Both the position numbers and the translations under genes were made by a program. Positions 1 through 7,145 of a stretch of DNA of 9,128 bases are shown in pieces. The DNA is taken from the NCBI GenBank assembly GCA_017880745.1, contig JADGRR010000088.1, forward strand, positions 1 through 9,128, read 5' to 3'. The notes below the pieces were generated by a model. The model was not told the DNA's origin and searched no databases. It saw nothing but the letters and a program-made list of their open reading frames with translations. Positions within the stretch are counted from its first letter, which is position 1. Each line of letters starts with the position of its first letter. This stretch comes from Burkholderiales bacterium (lineage in GTDB: Bacteria > Pseudomonadota > Gammaproteobacteria > Burkholderiales > SG8-39).

Positions 1-539
1 TCGACATTGATCGGCGCCGGCACTCCGGGCAGCGCGGTCCTGCCGGCCGGAGGCACTGCCGCGGGCGCCGCCGGGACGGGACGAGCGGCGGCGCCGCCCT
101 CCATGTGGGTGATGACATCGGCCTTGGTAACACGGCCGTCGCGGCCGCTGCCGGCGATAGCCTTGGGGTCGAGCTTGTGCTCCTCGACCATCTTGCGCGC
201 CGCCGGCATCAGGTTGCTCTGGTCGGAGACCTGTTTTGCCGCTTGCGCCACCGGCGCCGCGGGCCGCTCGGCCGCCTTGGCCACGGCCGCGGCCGAGTCC
301 GCCGCGGTATCGATCATGGCGATGACCTCGCCCGAGACGACGGTGCCGCCGTCCCCCTTGAGGATCTGGGTGATGACACCGCCCAGGGGCGCCGGAAGCT
401 CCAGCACCACCTTGTCGGTCTCGATATCGATGAGGCTTTCGTCGCGGGCGACGGCGTCGCCCACGTTCTTGTGCCAGCTGAGCAACGTCGCCTCGGCCAC
501 CGATTCGGACAGCTGCGGCACTTTCACTTCGACCAACAT
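1..539 (-). CDS. sucB: 2-oxoglutarate dehydrogenase E2 (dihydrolipoyl succinyltransferase), N-terminal part
   Basis: This is the core E2 subunit of the 2-oxoglutarate dehydrogenase complex, which moves the succinyl group from the E1-bound intermediate via a lipoyl arm to CoA in the cytoplasm. The first 179 codons are present; the window edge removes the catalytic domain. Residues 1-77 form a lipoyl domain (start MLVEVKVPQLSESV) with the lipoylated lysine K43 inside IETDKVVLELPA. An Ala/Pro-rich linker covers about 78-107, and the peripheral subunit-binding domain about 109-147 (NLMPAARKMVEEHKL, GSGRDGRVTKADV). A second Ala/Pro linker then begins. The lipoyl-site context ETDKVVLE is the SucB type rather than the pyruvate dehydrogenase AceF type. 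The ATG is preceded by GGAG five bases upstream. It follows sucA on the same strand after a 234-bp gap, as expected for sucAB. Confidence 0.95.
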   Translation of the reverse strand, partial: MLVEVKVPQLSESVAEATLLSWHKNVGDAVARDESLIDIETDKVVLELPAPLGGVITQILKGDGGTVVSGEVIAMIDTAADSAAAVAKAAERPAAPVAQAAKQVSDQSNLMPAARKMVEEHKLDPKAIAGSGRDGRVTKADVITHMEGGAAARPVPAAPAAVPPAGRTALPGVPAPINV

Positions 540-773
540 GACGGCTCCGTTCAGTTTTTTCGCTGCCGTCGGGTATCCCTTCGGCGGCGTACCGCAAAAA
601 CAAGTGCGCGCTTCGCGCCCGGTTGTTACCTCTTTCGCCTGACGCCTGCTTCTGCGCCGGGGTTCAAGATACTACAGAATGCTTGTTGCCACAGGGTTCG
701 CAGTGATCGCGGCAGACAACAAAGAAGTTTTCTCCTTCCGCTGCACATCCTGAGTACTCCGCCATCGAAGTTG
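540..773 (-). other. sucA-sucB intergenic spacer
   Basis: This 234-bp stretch holds no convincing gene. In minus-strand order it contains the distal arm of a hairpin that overlaps the sucA stop, then an unstructured stretch, then a small 5-bp GC hairpin (GCGCG-AAG-CGCGC, 606-618) followed after four bases by five T (596-600). Last comes a GGAG ribosome-binding site five bases before the sucB ATG. The 606-618 hairpin with its T run could be a weak attenuator lowering sucB relative to sucA, but the stem is short and no separate sucB promoter is evident. Confidence 0.5.
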
Positions 774-787
774 CTACTTCGATGGCG
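760..787 (-). other. Perfect 12-bp hairpin spanning the sucA stop codon
   Basis: The arms at 760-771 and 776-787 are perfectly complementary (CGCCATCGAAGT / ACTTCGATGGCG) around a 4-base loop. The TAG stop of sucA (774-776) lies in the loop and the first base of the stem, so the last sucA codons form one arm. No T run follows on either strand, so it does not fit an intrinsic terminator. An mRNA-stabilising or processing element between sucA and sucB is the more likely role; this is inferred from structure only. Confidence 0.6.
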
Positions 788-3629
788 CCGACGCCTTGAA
801 CTTGCCCAACGCCGCTGCCACCAGTGCCTTCTGCTGTTCCTGGTGCTTGGCGTAATATCCGACCGCAGGCGAGGCCGAAGACGGCCGGCCGGCGTACTGC
901 AGCTTCTGGTCCTCGCGCAGGTTCTCGACGAAATAGTGCCGCGTCTGGTACCAGGCGCCCTGGTTCTGCGGCTCTTCCTGGCACCAGACCACCTGGGCCG
1001 CATTCGGGTAGCGTTTCATCTCTGCGACGAACGCCTTGTGCGGGAAGGGATAAAGCTGCTCGATGCGGATGATGGCCGTGCCCTTGATATCGCGCTCGCG
1101 GCGCTCCGCCACCAGGTCGTAGTAGACCTTGCCGCTGCAGCAGACGACGCGTTTCACCGAATCCGGGTCGACGTGCTCGACCTCGCCAATGACGGTGTGA
1201 AACTCACCCTTGGCGAACTCCGACAGCGGCGACATCGCTTCCTTGTTGCGCAGCAGCGATTTGGGAGTCATGATGATCAGCGGCTTGCGGAACAGGCGTA
1301 TCATCTGCCGGCGCAGCAGATGGAATATTTGCGCGGCGTTCGATGGCACCACCACTTGCATGTTGTGCTCGGCGCAAAGCTGCAGATAGCGCTCCAGACG
1401 CGCCGATGAGTGCTCCGGTCCCTGCCCCTCGAAACCGTGCGGCAGCATCATCACCAGGCCGCAGACCCGGCCCCATTTGGTTTCACCGGATGAAATGAAC
1501 TGGTCGATCACCACCTGAGCGCCGTTGGCGAAGTCGCCGAACTGCGCTTCCCAGATAACCAGCTCGTTGGGCTCGGCCGTGGAATAGCCATATTCGAAAC
1601 CCAGCACCGCCTCCTCGGACAGGACCGAGTCGATCACGGTGAACGGCGCCTGCTTATCGGTGATGTGCTGCAGCGGGATCAACGTGCCCGAATCCCACTT
1701 TTCGCGATTCTGGTCGTGAAGCACGGCGTGGCGGTGGACGAAGGTGCCGCGCGCGGAATCCTGACCGGAGAGGCGCACCGCATAGCCGCTCGCCACCAGC
1801 GTGGCGTAGGCGAAGTGCTCGGCCATGCCCCAATCGACCGGCAGCCGGGCCTCGCCCATCGCCTTGCGATCGGCAATGACCTTCTCCACCAGCGGATGCA
1901 ACTTGAAGTCGGCCGGAACGTAGGTGATGCGCTGCGCCATGCGCTGCAGTTCGGCCAGCGGCACCGCGGTATCGGCGGCATCGGTCCACTTGCGCTCGAG
2001 AAACGGCACCCAGTCGACCGCATACTGGCTCTTGAAATTGGAGATCACCGGGTCGGCGGTATGCTGCCCGGCATCGAGCGCGGTGCGCATGCTCTTGATC
2101 AACTCCGCGGCGTCCGTGTCTGCGATCACGCCCTGTGCAGCCAGCTTGTCGGCGTAGAGCTTTCGCGTGCCAGGGTGCGCCGCGATTCGCTTGTACATCA
2201 GCGGCTGTGTGACCGAAGGCGTATCCTGTTCGTTGTGGCCCAGTTTGCGGAAACAGACGATGTCCACGACGACGTCACGGTGGAACTCCATGCGGTAGTC
2301 GAGCGCGAGTTGGGTCACCAGCACCACCGCCTCGGGGTCGTCGCCGTTGACATGGAAAATCGGCGCCTCCACCATCTTGGCCACGTCGGTGCAATACAGC
2401 GTCGAGCGCGAATCGCGCGGGTCGGAGGTGGTGAAGCCGATCTGGTTGTTGACCACCACGTGCACCGTGCCACCGGTGCCGTAGCCGCGGGTGTTCGACA
2501 GATTCAGGGTTTCCATCACCACGCCCTGGCCGGCGAACGCGGCATCGCCGTGCAGCAGGATGGACATGACCTGGGTCCCGTCCTTGTCGCCGCGGCGGCG
2601 TTGCCGCGCGCGCACCGAACCTTCCACCACCGGATTCACGATTTCCAGGTGCGATGGATTGAAGGCGAGCGACAGGTGCACCGGACCACCCGGCGTGGAC
2701 ACGTCGGAAGAAAATCCCTTGTGGTATTTGACGTCGCCCGAATGCAGATCGTCGGCGTGTATGCCTTCGAATTCGGCAAACAGGTCCTTGGGCATCTTGC
2801 CCAGCACGTTGACAAGAAGATTGAGCCGGCCGCGGTGCGCCATGCCGACGACGATCTCCTGCACGCCCTGGCTGCCGCAGCGCTGGATCAGCTCGTCCAC
2901 GCAGGGAATGACGCTCTCCCCGCCTTCGAGCGAGAACCGCTTTTGCCCGACGTAACGGGTATGCAGGTACTTCTCCAGCGTCTCGGCGGCGGTAAGCCGG
3001 TCCAGAATGTGTTTCTTGGTCTCGGCCGAGAACGTGGGCACGGAGCGAATCGATTCGAAGCGCTGCTGCAACCAGCGCTTTTGCGCCGGGTCGCTGATGT
3101 ACATGTATTCGATCCCGACCGAGCCGCAGTAGGTCTCGCGCAGGCCCTTGATGATCTCGCGCAGGGTCATGCGCTCCTGGCCGAAGTAGAGGCTGGCGGC
3201 ATCGAACTGCGTATCCATGTCGGTTTCGGTCAGGTCGTAGAACGCCGGCTCCAGTTCGGGAATCTGCGGACGCTCCTGGCGCTTGAGCGGGTCGAGCTGG
3301 GCCCAGCGCGAACCGAGCACGCGATAAGCGGCGATCAGCTGCTGCACATAAACCTGCTTGCGTGCAACTGTCAGGTCGGTCTGGGTCGCCGCCGGACGCA
3401 GCGTGCCCTGCTTGGCGCGCATGGCAAAGGATTCGATGATGGGCGCATGCGCCACGTCGCGGTCCCCGGCGCCCTTGCCAGGGCCTGGCACAAGCTGCAT
3501 CTGATCGAAATATTCGCGCCACTGGCCCGGCACCGAACCCGGATTGTCGAGATAGGACTCATACAGGTCTTCGATGTACGGCGCGTTGCCGCCGAACAGG
3601 TAGGAGTTGCTCTGGAATTGTTTCAGCAT
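774..3629 (-). CDS. sucA: 2-oxoglutarate dehydrogenase E1 component
   Basis: This is the thiamine-diphosphate-dependent decarboxylase that starts the 2-oxoglutarate dehydrogenase reaction and passes the succinyl group to the lipoyl arm of SucB. At 951 residues it is full length (E. coli SucA is about 933). The N-terminal E2-binding segment is at 1-45 (SYLFGGNAPYIEDLYESYL). The ThDP domain covers about 200-520, with H265 in GMAHRGRLN, H326 in NPSHLEIVNP, and the ThDP/metal motif starting GDAAFAGQG (361-369) and ending NN (394-395); H465 is in LGHNEQDTPS. The pyrimidine-binding transketolase-like domain is at about 595-790 (SGQDSARGTF 621-630, HGFEGQGPEHSSARLE 731-746), followed by the C-terminal domain with the typical YAGRPSSASPAVGY end. 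The chosen ATG gives the family N-terminus, but no good Shine-Dalgarno precedes it (GAGCTGCCCCT), unlike gltA and CS2, which hints at leader-dependent initiation. It lies 129 bp after gltA. Confidence 0.97.
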   Translation of the reverse strand: MLKQFQSNSYLFGGNAPYIEDLYESYLDNPGSVPGQWREYFDQMQLVPGPGKGAGDRDVAHAPIIESFAMRAKQGTLRPAATQTDLTVARKQVYVQQLIAAYRVLGSRWAQLDPLKRQERPQIPELEPAFYDLTETDMDTQFDAASLYFGQERMTLREIIKGLRETYCGSVGIEYMYISDPAQKRWLQQRFESIRSVPTFSAETKKHILDRLTAAETLEKYLHTRYVGQKRFSLEGGESVIPCVDELIQRCGSQGVQEIVVGMAHRGRLNLLVNVLGKMPKDLFAEFEGIHADDLHSGDVKYHKGFSSDVSTPGGPVHLSLAFNPSHLEIVNPVVEGSVRARQRRRGDKDGTQVMSILLHGDAAFAGQGVVMETLNLSNTRGYGTGGTVHVVVNNQIGFTTSDPRDSRSTLYCTDVAKMVEAPIFHVNGDDPEAVVLVTQLALDYRMEFHRDVVVDIVCFRKLGHNEQDTPSVTQPLMYKRIAAHPGTRKLYADKLAAQGVIADTDAAELIKSMRTALDAGQHTADPVISNFKSQYAVDWVPFLERKWTDAADTAVPLAELQRMAQRITYVPADFKLHPLVEKVIADRKAMGEARLPVDWGMAEHFAYATLVASGYAVRLSGQDSARGTFVHRHAVLHDQNREKWDSGTLIPLQHITDKQAPFTVIDSVLSEEAVLGFEYGYSTAEPNELVIWEAQFGDFANGAQVVIDQFISSGETKWGRVCGLVMMLPHGFEGQGPEHSSARLERYLQLCAEHNMQVVVPSNAAQIFHLLRRQMIRLFRKPLIIMTPKSLLRNKEAMSPLSEFAKGEFHTVIGEVEHVDPDSVKRVVCCSGKVYYDLVAERRERDIKGTAIIRIEQLYPFPHKAFVAEMKRYPNAAQVVWCQEEPQNQGAWYQTRHYFVENLREDQKLQYAGRPSSASPAVGYYAKHQEQQKALVAAALGKFKASAPSK

Positions 3630-3758
3630 AGGGGCAGCTCGCGTCGCAGATGGCAGGAATTGAAACCCGCAAACGACGCGAAGGCCACGGCGGGAAGGCC
3701 GGATTGCCCGACCCTCCCCCCGTGCCCTTCGCGGCGGGGACTTATCTTCCCAGTCTTC
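3630..3758 (-). promoter_or_regulatory. gltA-sucA leader with long imperfect hairpin
   Basis: The 129-bp gap between gltA and sucA can fold into a long stem. Arms 3677-3690 and 3720-3733 pair at 13 of 14 positions (CGCGAAGGCCACGG / CCGTGCCCTTCGCG). An inner stem, 3692-3698 with 3712-3718, has one mismatch, and an outer GC pair of steps at 3674-3675/3735-3736 extends it. No T run follows, so it is not a classical terminator. The sucA start that follows lacks a clear Shine-Dalgarno. Conserved sucA leader RNAs are known in Burkholderiales (the sucA RNA motif); whether this is a member cannot be decided by eye. Confidence 0.5.
3707..3727 (-). other. Candidate G-quadruplex motif in the sucA leader
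   Basis: On the minus (mRNA) strand this 21-base stretch has four G runs of at least three: GGG, CAC, GGGGGG, A, GGG, TC, GGG. That fits the usual G3+ with loops of 1-7 pattern. It overlaps the 3' side of the loop and the 5' arm of the leader hairpin, so the two folds would be mutually exclusive. Function is untested inference. Confidence 0.4.
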
Positions 3759-5063
3759 TCAGCGTTTGTCGATAGGCTTGACGTCGCGCCTGGTGGGACC
3801 GTTGTAGAGCTGGCGCGGCCGGCCGATCTTGTACTCAGGATCGGTGATCATTTCCTGCCACTGCGCGATCCAGCCCACCGTCCGCGCAAGCGCGAAGATG
3901 CCTGTGAACATCGACACCGGGACGCCGAGCGCCTTCTGCACGATGCCCGAGTAGTAATCGACGTTCGGATAGAGTTTGCGCTTGACGAAATAGTCGTCTT
4001 CGAGCGCCACCTTTTCCAGCGCCATGGCGAGTTTGAACAAGGGATCGTTTTCGAGACCCAGCGCGTCCAGCACTTCGTAACAGGTTTCGCGCATGAGCTT
4101 GGCGCGCGGGTCGTAGTTCTTGTACACGCGGTGCCCGAAGCCCATGAGGCGCGCGCCGGAATTCGGGTCCTTCACCTTGGCGACGAATTCGCCGAGTTTG
4201 GCCACTCCGCCCTGCGCCTGGAGGTGCTGCAGCATGTTCAGGCACGCTTCATTCGCGCCGCCGTGCGCCGGGCCCCACAGGCAGGCGACGCCGGCCGCGA
4301 TCGCGGCAAACGGATTCGTTCCCGACGAACCGCACAGGCGCACCGTCGAAGTCGAGGCGTTCTGCTCGTGGTCGGCATGCAGGATGAAGATGCGGTCCAG
4401 CGCGCGCACCACTACGTCACTGCCCTTGTATTCCTCGCACGGCGTGCCGAACATCATGCGCAGGAAATTGGCCGTGTAAGACAGGTCGTTGCGCGGATAG
4501 ATATACGGCTGCCCGAGGGAGTACTTGTACGACATCGCGACCAGCGTCGGCATCTTCGCGATCAGCCGTATCGCCGAGATGTCGCGGTCTCTCGGATTGT
4601 TGATGTCGAGGGAATCGTGATAGAAGGCCGACATGGCGCCCACCAGCCCGGTGAGCACCGCCATCGGGTGCGCGTCGCGGCGAAAGCCGCGCAGGAAAAA
4701 TTGCATCTGCTCGTTTACCATGGTGTGATGCGTCACCAGGTTCGTGAATTCCTCTTTCTGCGCCTTGTTCGGCAGCTCGCCATAAAGCAGCAGGTAGCAG
4801 GTTTCCAGGAAGTCGCAATGCCCTGCGATCTGTTCGATCGGGTAGCCGCGATACATCAATTCGCCCTTGTCGCCGTCGATGTAAGTGATCTTCGAACTGC
4901 AGGCCGCCGTCGACAGGAATCCCGTGTCGTAGGTGAACATGCCGGTCTTGCCGTAGAGGGTGCGAATGTCGATGACATCGGGGCCGACGCTGCCGCCAAA
5001 CACAGGGAAATCGATCGATTTGCCTTCGCCATACGTTAGCGTGGCTTTGCCTTTGGACTCCAT
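3759..5063 (-). CDS. gltA: Citrate synthase, type II (hexameric proteobacterial type)
   Basis: This enzyme condenses oxaloacetate and acetyl-CoA to citrate, the entry step of the TCA cycle. With the start used here it has 434 residues, close to the E. coli GltA length (427). Catalytic residues are visible: H267 in GPAHGGANEA, H311 in GFGHRVYKNYDPR and D369 in YPNVDYYSGI. HADHEQNASTSTVR (229-242) and the C-terminal RPRQLYNGP are type II signatures. C209 in FGTPCEEY matches the Cys206 region linked to NADH inhibition in E. coli, so NADH control is plausible. Three ATGs stand in a row (5069, 5066, 5063); AGGAG at 5070-5074 is six bases from the third, hence this start. An upstream in-frame ATG at 5096 would add 11 residues but ignores that site. 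It is followed by sucA in the classic order. Confidence 0.96.
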   Translation of the reverse strand: MESKGKATLTYGEGKSIDFPVFGGSVGPDVIDIRTLYGKTGMFTYDTGFLSTAACSSKITYIDGDKGELMYRGYPIEQIAGHCDFLETCYLLLYGELPNKAQKEEFTNLVTHHTMVNEQMQFFLRGFRRDAHPMAVLTGLVGAMSAFYHDSLDINNPRDRDISAIRLIAKMPTLVAMSYKYSLGQPYIYPRNDLSYTANFLRMMFGTPCEEYKGSDVVVRALDRIFILHADHEQNASTSTVRLCGSSGTNPFAAIAAGVACLWGPAHGGANEACLNMLQHLQAQGGVAKLGEFVAKVKDPNSGARLMGFGHRVYKNYDPRAKLMRETCYEVLDALGLENDPLFKLAMALEKVALEDDYFVKRKLYPNVDYYSGIVQKALGVPVSMFTGIFALARTVGWIAQWQEMITDPEYKIGRPRQLYNGPTRRDVKPIDKR

Positions 5064-5069
5064 CATCAT

Positions 5070-5076
5070 CTCCTTT
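5070..5076 (-). promoter_or_regulatory. Ribosome-binding site that decides the gltA start
   Basis: The sequence AAAGGAG directly abuts a run of three ATG codons. Spacing is 0, 3 and 6 bases to the first, second and third ATG, so initiation at the third (5063) is best supported, with the second possible. Confidence 0.7.
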
Positions 5077-5097
5077 GCCTTATTGGATAACCACAAA

Positions 5098-5152
5098 CAG
5101 AACTGGAATTTCCTCTAACAGCTGCGCATCCATCCCGCCACCTCGGCGAGTC
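5098..5152 (-). repeat. Left copy of a 54/55-bp direct repeat (sdhE 3' end)
   Basis: This stretch aligns with 8721-8774 in the same orientation. The outer blocks match 17 of 18 and 27 of 30 bases; the 6-7 bases between them, around the stop codon, differ and include a one-base indel. The right copy is the 3' end and downstream flank of the intact sdhE. The two copies bracket the CS2 and kinase-like genes (5153-8720, 3,568 bp). The kinase-like gene stops only five bases from this copy. Confidence 0.85.
5115..5152 (-). pseudogene. sdhE: 3' remnant of sdhE next to gltA
   Basis: Read on the minus strand this piece encodes LAEVAGWMRSC followed by TAG. The intact sdhE in this window ends LAEVLGWMRKS followed by TGA. 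The reading frame, the GWMR core and the immediate 3' flank are all shared. Everything 5' of this, including the RGLLELD motif, is missing and is replaced by the end of the kinase-like gene. It is best explained as what is left of an ancestral sdhE that directly preceded gltA, the usual order in many betaproteobacteria. It could instead be a short duplicated end; either way it is non-functional. Confidence 0.75.
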
Positions 5153-5157
5153 CTATC

Positions 5158-6819
5158 CTAGCCCTCTCCCGCGGACAGCCGCTGGCGCGCCATTAGCTCG
5201 AGCGGGAAGGGCTTGGTCCCGTGCATCTCCGGAACAGAGGAGAAGAACTGGGCTGCGCCGGACAGGAGGACCGAAATCTGCGGGTCGAGTCCCGTCGCGA
5301 TGAGCTTGCGCGCCATTCGAACACCCTCGTCTCGGACCATGCGCGTGAAGCGCTCGGCGCCACGGTCGGCCTCGGCCACCTCCTTGAAGTCAAAGTACTC
5401 CCCGGCGTTCTGGGGCGGCTTGAGTATCACGATGGGGCGCTTTAGCTCGTCCTCCTCGATGCGCCCGCGATAGGTTGCCTGGAAGTACATGGGCGAAAGG
5501 TCCTCGTGCGAAAAGTTCCATTCGCGCTGGTACGGCTTGTGGGTGAACATCTCGACCCGGTCGTCCTCGGTGACGGCCATGGCGAATATGCACCCGGGAA
5601 ACTGGGCCCTGGACTTCTGGTAGGCTTCAAAAAGAAGCCGGCCGCAGGCGCGCTCCTCATCGACGTCCCCGCCGGGCGGCGCCTTCTGCGCAGGGGTTGA
5701 CGGGACGGGCGCCGCTGCGGCTGCACGGGTCATCGCCGCCTTCACCGGCAAAGCCCGCGCCGCGTCGGGCTGCATCGGCACAGTCCGGTATTTCTCCGGC
5801 AGGCGATACTTGCTCCGGTAGGTCGGATCCGGCTGCAAGATCCTGTCCTTCAGGTAAGGCAGGCGCAACGTGATGGTCGTGCCCTCGTCGATGGCGCTCT
5901 CTATCGCCAGTTCGCCGCCGAACTCGGCGACCGTCTGGCGTACAAACACGAAACCGAGCGAGTGGATCTCGCCGTCCAGCGTCTGGCGGTCAGTGAGGAG
6001 CTGCAGGATCTTCTCCGGGGGTATGCCCACGCCGTCGTCGCACACGCGCAGTGCCACGCGGTCGCCTTCGATGGCGGTGCTCACGCGCACCGCGCCCGCC
6101 TTGCGCCCGCTCATGGCGTCGACAGCATTCATGACCAGGTTGAAGTACATGCGGCGGAAACGCTGCCGTCTGCCGACAATGACCGCCGGGTCCATCCGTT
6201 CGAACTGCAGTTCCACACGGGCCTCGGACTTCTCAACGACATACCCACGGACGACGTCCTGCGTGAAATCGCGCAGATCCTCGGCGACATCGAACTCCAC
6301 CCGGACACTGGCGTCATTCGACTCCTCGCGAAAGGCCGCAATGCGCAGGTGCACGCCGTAAAGCCAGCTGATGCAGTTGCGGTAGTGGCGGCGCGAGCGC
6401 ACGGAGCGCGCCTCTTCGGGCAGGAAGGTGAGCACCTGATCCGAGCGCCCCCACAGCGGGCTGAGTATGAGATGGCAGGTCTCCTGGATGGCGTCCACAT
6501 AGCGGTGGCCAAGGAGCAGCACTGTCCGGTCCGGCGAGAAACTCTTCACCGCGTTCGAATAGTCCTGGAACGCCTTACGCGCAGCGCCGAGCTTGGACTT
6601 CAGCTCCTGAACATCCGCGCCGTGCAGAACCTGCGCCTGCTCGATGTTGTAGATCTCGAGGTCAGTGTTCAGGGTGACTTGGTAATGCAGGATGTCGTTG
6701 AAAAATCCCTCGACGCGCAGGTCATGGATGAGGAACTTAATCTCGGCGACTTCCTTCTTGATCCCTTCCCTGTAGTCGGGCATGGCCTGGGAGGAATCGT
6801 CTGTTCGACCCGTCGTCAC
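5158..6819 (-). CDS. Orphan histidine-kinase-like ATPase protein with unknown C-terminal domain
   Basis: This 553-residue protein carries a GHKL/HATPase_c fold at about 200-322: N box NLVMNAVDAM (227-236, N227 and N231), G1 box DDGVGIP (261-267) and a reduced G2 box HSLGF (286-290) leading into VAEFGGELAIES and EGTTITLRLPYL. This is the ATP site of sensor histidine kinases. The N-terminal 190 residues look helical and contain IHDLRVEGFF (31-40); H32 in HDLR recalls a phosphoacceptor H box, but the usual downstream proline is absent. An Ala/Pro-rich linker (about 355-385) precedes an unrecognised domain (390-545). No membrane segment, signal peptide or receiver domain is seen, so it is probably cytosolic. 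The GTG start is backed by AGGGG seven bases upstream; ATG at 6783 is an alternative. No response regulator lies nearby. The partner and signal are unknown; lying between two citrate synthases, it may sense metabolic or redox state. Confidence 0.8.
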   Translation of the reverse strand: MTTGRTDDSSQAMPDYREGIKKEVAEIKFLIHDLRVEGFFNDILHYQVTLNTDLEIYNIEQAQVLHGADVQELKSKLGAARKAFQDYSNAVKSFSPDRTVLLLGHRYVDAIQETCHLILSPLWGRSDQVLTFLPEEARSVRSRRHYRNCISWLYGVHLRIAAFREESNDASVRVEFDVAEDLRDFTQDVVRGYVVEKSEARVELQFERMDPAVIVGRRQRFRRMYFNLVMNAVDAMSGRKAGAVRVSTAIEGDRVALRVCDDGVGIPPEKILQLLTDRQTLDGEIHSLGFVFVRQTVAEFGGELAIESAIDEGTTITLRLPYLKDRILQPDPTYRSKYRLPEKYRTVPMQPDAARALPVKAAMTRAAAAAPVPSTPAQKAPPGGDVDEERACGRLLFEAYQKSRAQFPGCIFAMAVTEDDRVEMFTHKPYQREWNFSHEDLSPMYFQATYRGRIEEDELKRPIVILKPPQNAGEYFDFKEVAEADRGAERFTRMVRDEGVRMARKLIATGLDPQISVLLSGAAQFFSSVPEMHGTKPFPLELMARQRLSAGEG

Positions 6820-6859
6820 CGTTCAGCCCCTATCATCTACGTCGTCGGAGAACCAAGCG

Positions 6860-6865
6860 ATTATA
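6860..6865 (-). promoter_or_regulatory. -10 promoter box for the kinase-like gene
   Basis: A perfect TATAAT lies on the minus strand 40 bases upstream of the GTG start. A start of transcription near 6853 would give a leader of about 34 bases containing the AGGGG ribosome-binding site. No good -35 TTGACA match is found at 16-18 bases, so the promoter may need an activator. Confidence 0.5.
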
Positions 6866-6957
6866 CAGGCAGCGTGGTCCGAGCTGCGTATGCGCCACGC
6901 CGCTTGTCTTCCACCATGGAAGCTGCTCGCGGCCGCGTCGCAAATATCCGCAACCGG

Positions 6958-6985
6958 AGGGGTCTCTACTCGACGCGAGACCCCT
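6958..6985. repeat. Perfect 9-bp inverted repeat
   Basis: The arms AGGGGTCTC (6958-6966) and GAGACCCCT (6977-6985) flank a 10-base loop. No T run follows on either strand. It lies about 90 bases upstream of the TATAAT box of the kinase-like gene, so it may be an operator or part of the surrounding palindromic cluster rather than a terminator. Confidence 0.55.
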
Positions 6986-7009
6986 ATTCCTGCCTTGAGA
7001 GCTGATTAC

Positions 7010-7081
7010 AAAACGAGGGGATATCCCCCAAGGGGACTTTCCCCTCAAGGGGGATCGAGACCTTCGGGCCGCATCCCCTCG
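7010..7081 (-). terminator. Nested hairpin with T run, likely CS2 terminator
   Basis: On the minus strand the outer arms CGAGGGGAT (7081-7073) and ATCCCCTCG (7022-7014) pair perfectly over 9 bp and are followed at once by TTTTG (7013-7009). They enclose a second hairpin, 7023-7055, with 7-bp and 5-bp stems separated by an internal loop (ATCCCCC and GGGGA on the plus strand). The outer stem plus T run suits an intrinsic terminator 65 bp after the CS2 stop, although the enclosed hairpin makes it unusually complex. Confidence 0.5.
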
Positions 7082-7085
7082 TGCT

Positions 7086-7100
7086 CCCCTAAATCAGGGG
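7086..7100. repeat. Small 5-bp hairpin CCCCT-AAATC-AGGGG
   Basis: This short inverted repeat with a 5-base loop lies 46 bp after the CS2 stop codon and belongs to the same run of G4/C4 palindromes. It has no T tail and no assigned role. Confidence 0.4.
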
Positions 7101-7145
7101 CCATATCGGTAATTCTGAAATGGCCTCTAACAAACTGAGCCGCCG

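Larger units (their letters stand above)
6820..7145 (-). other. CS2-kinase spacer: terminator-like structures, then promoter
   Basis: This 326-bp spacer has no gene. From the CS2 stop onward (minus strand) it holds a 5-bp hairpin (7086-7100), a large nested hairpin ending in TTTT (7010-7081), a perfect 9-bp hairpin (6958-6985), and a TATAAT box (6860-6865) upstream of the kinase-like gene. The density of GGGG/CCCC palindromes is unlike the rest of the window. The layout suggests that CS2 and the kinase-like gene are separate transcription units. Confidence 0.6.

Noticed and set aside
606..618. 5-bp hairpin with T run between sucA and sucB as a full terminator
   Set aside because: The stem is short, four bases separate it from the five T, and stopping there would cut off sucB, which shows no promoter of its own. 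It is kept only as a possible weak attenuator.
105..1409. Plus-strand open frame of 434 codons opposite sucB and sucA
   Set aside because: It is a codon-bias shadow of sucB and sucA, with no domain and no ribosome-binding site of note.
1665..5039. Very long plus-strand open frame (1,124 codons) antisense to gltA and sucA
   Set aside because: It runs through the gltA-sucA gap opposite two clearly recognised genes and has a composition rich in His, Arg, Val and Asp that is typical of the complement of GC-biased codons. It has no recognisable domain.
5080..5090. TTATTGGATAA inverted repeat upstream of gltA as an operator
   Set aside because: Four-base arms are too short to separate from chance, and no matching site recurs elsewhere in the window.
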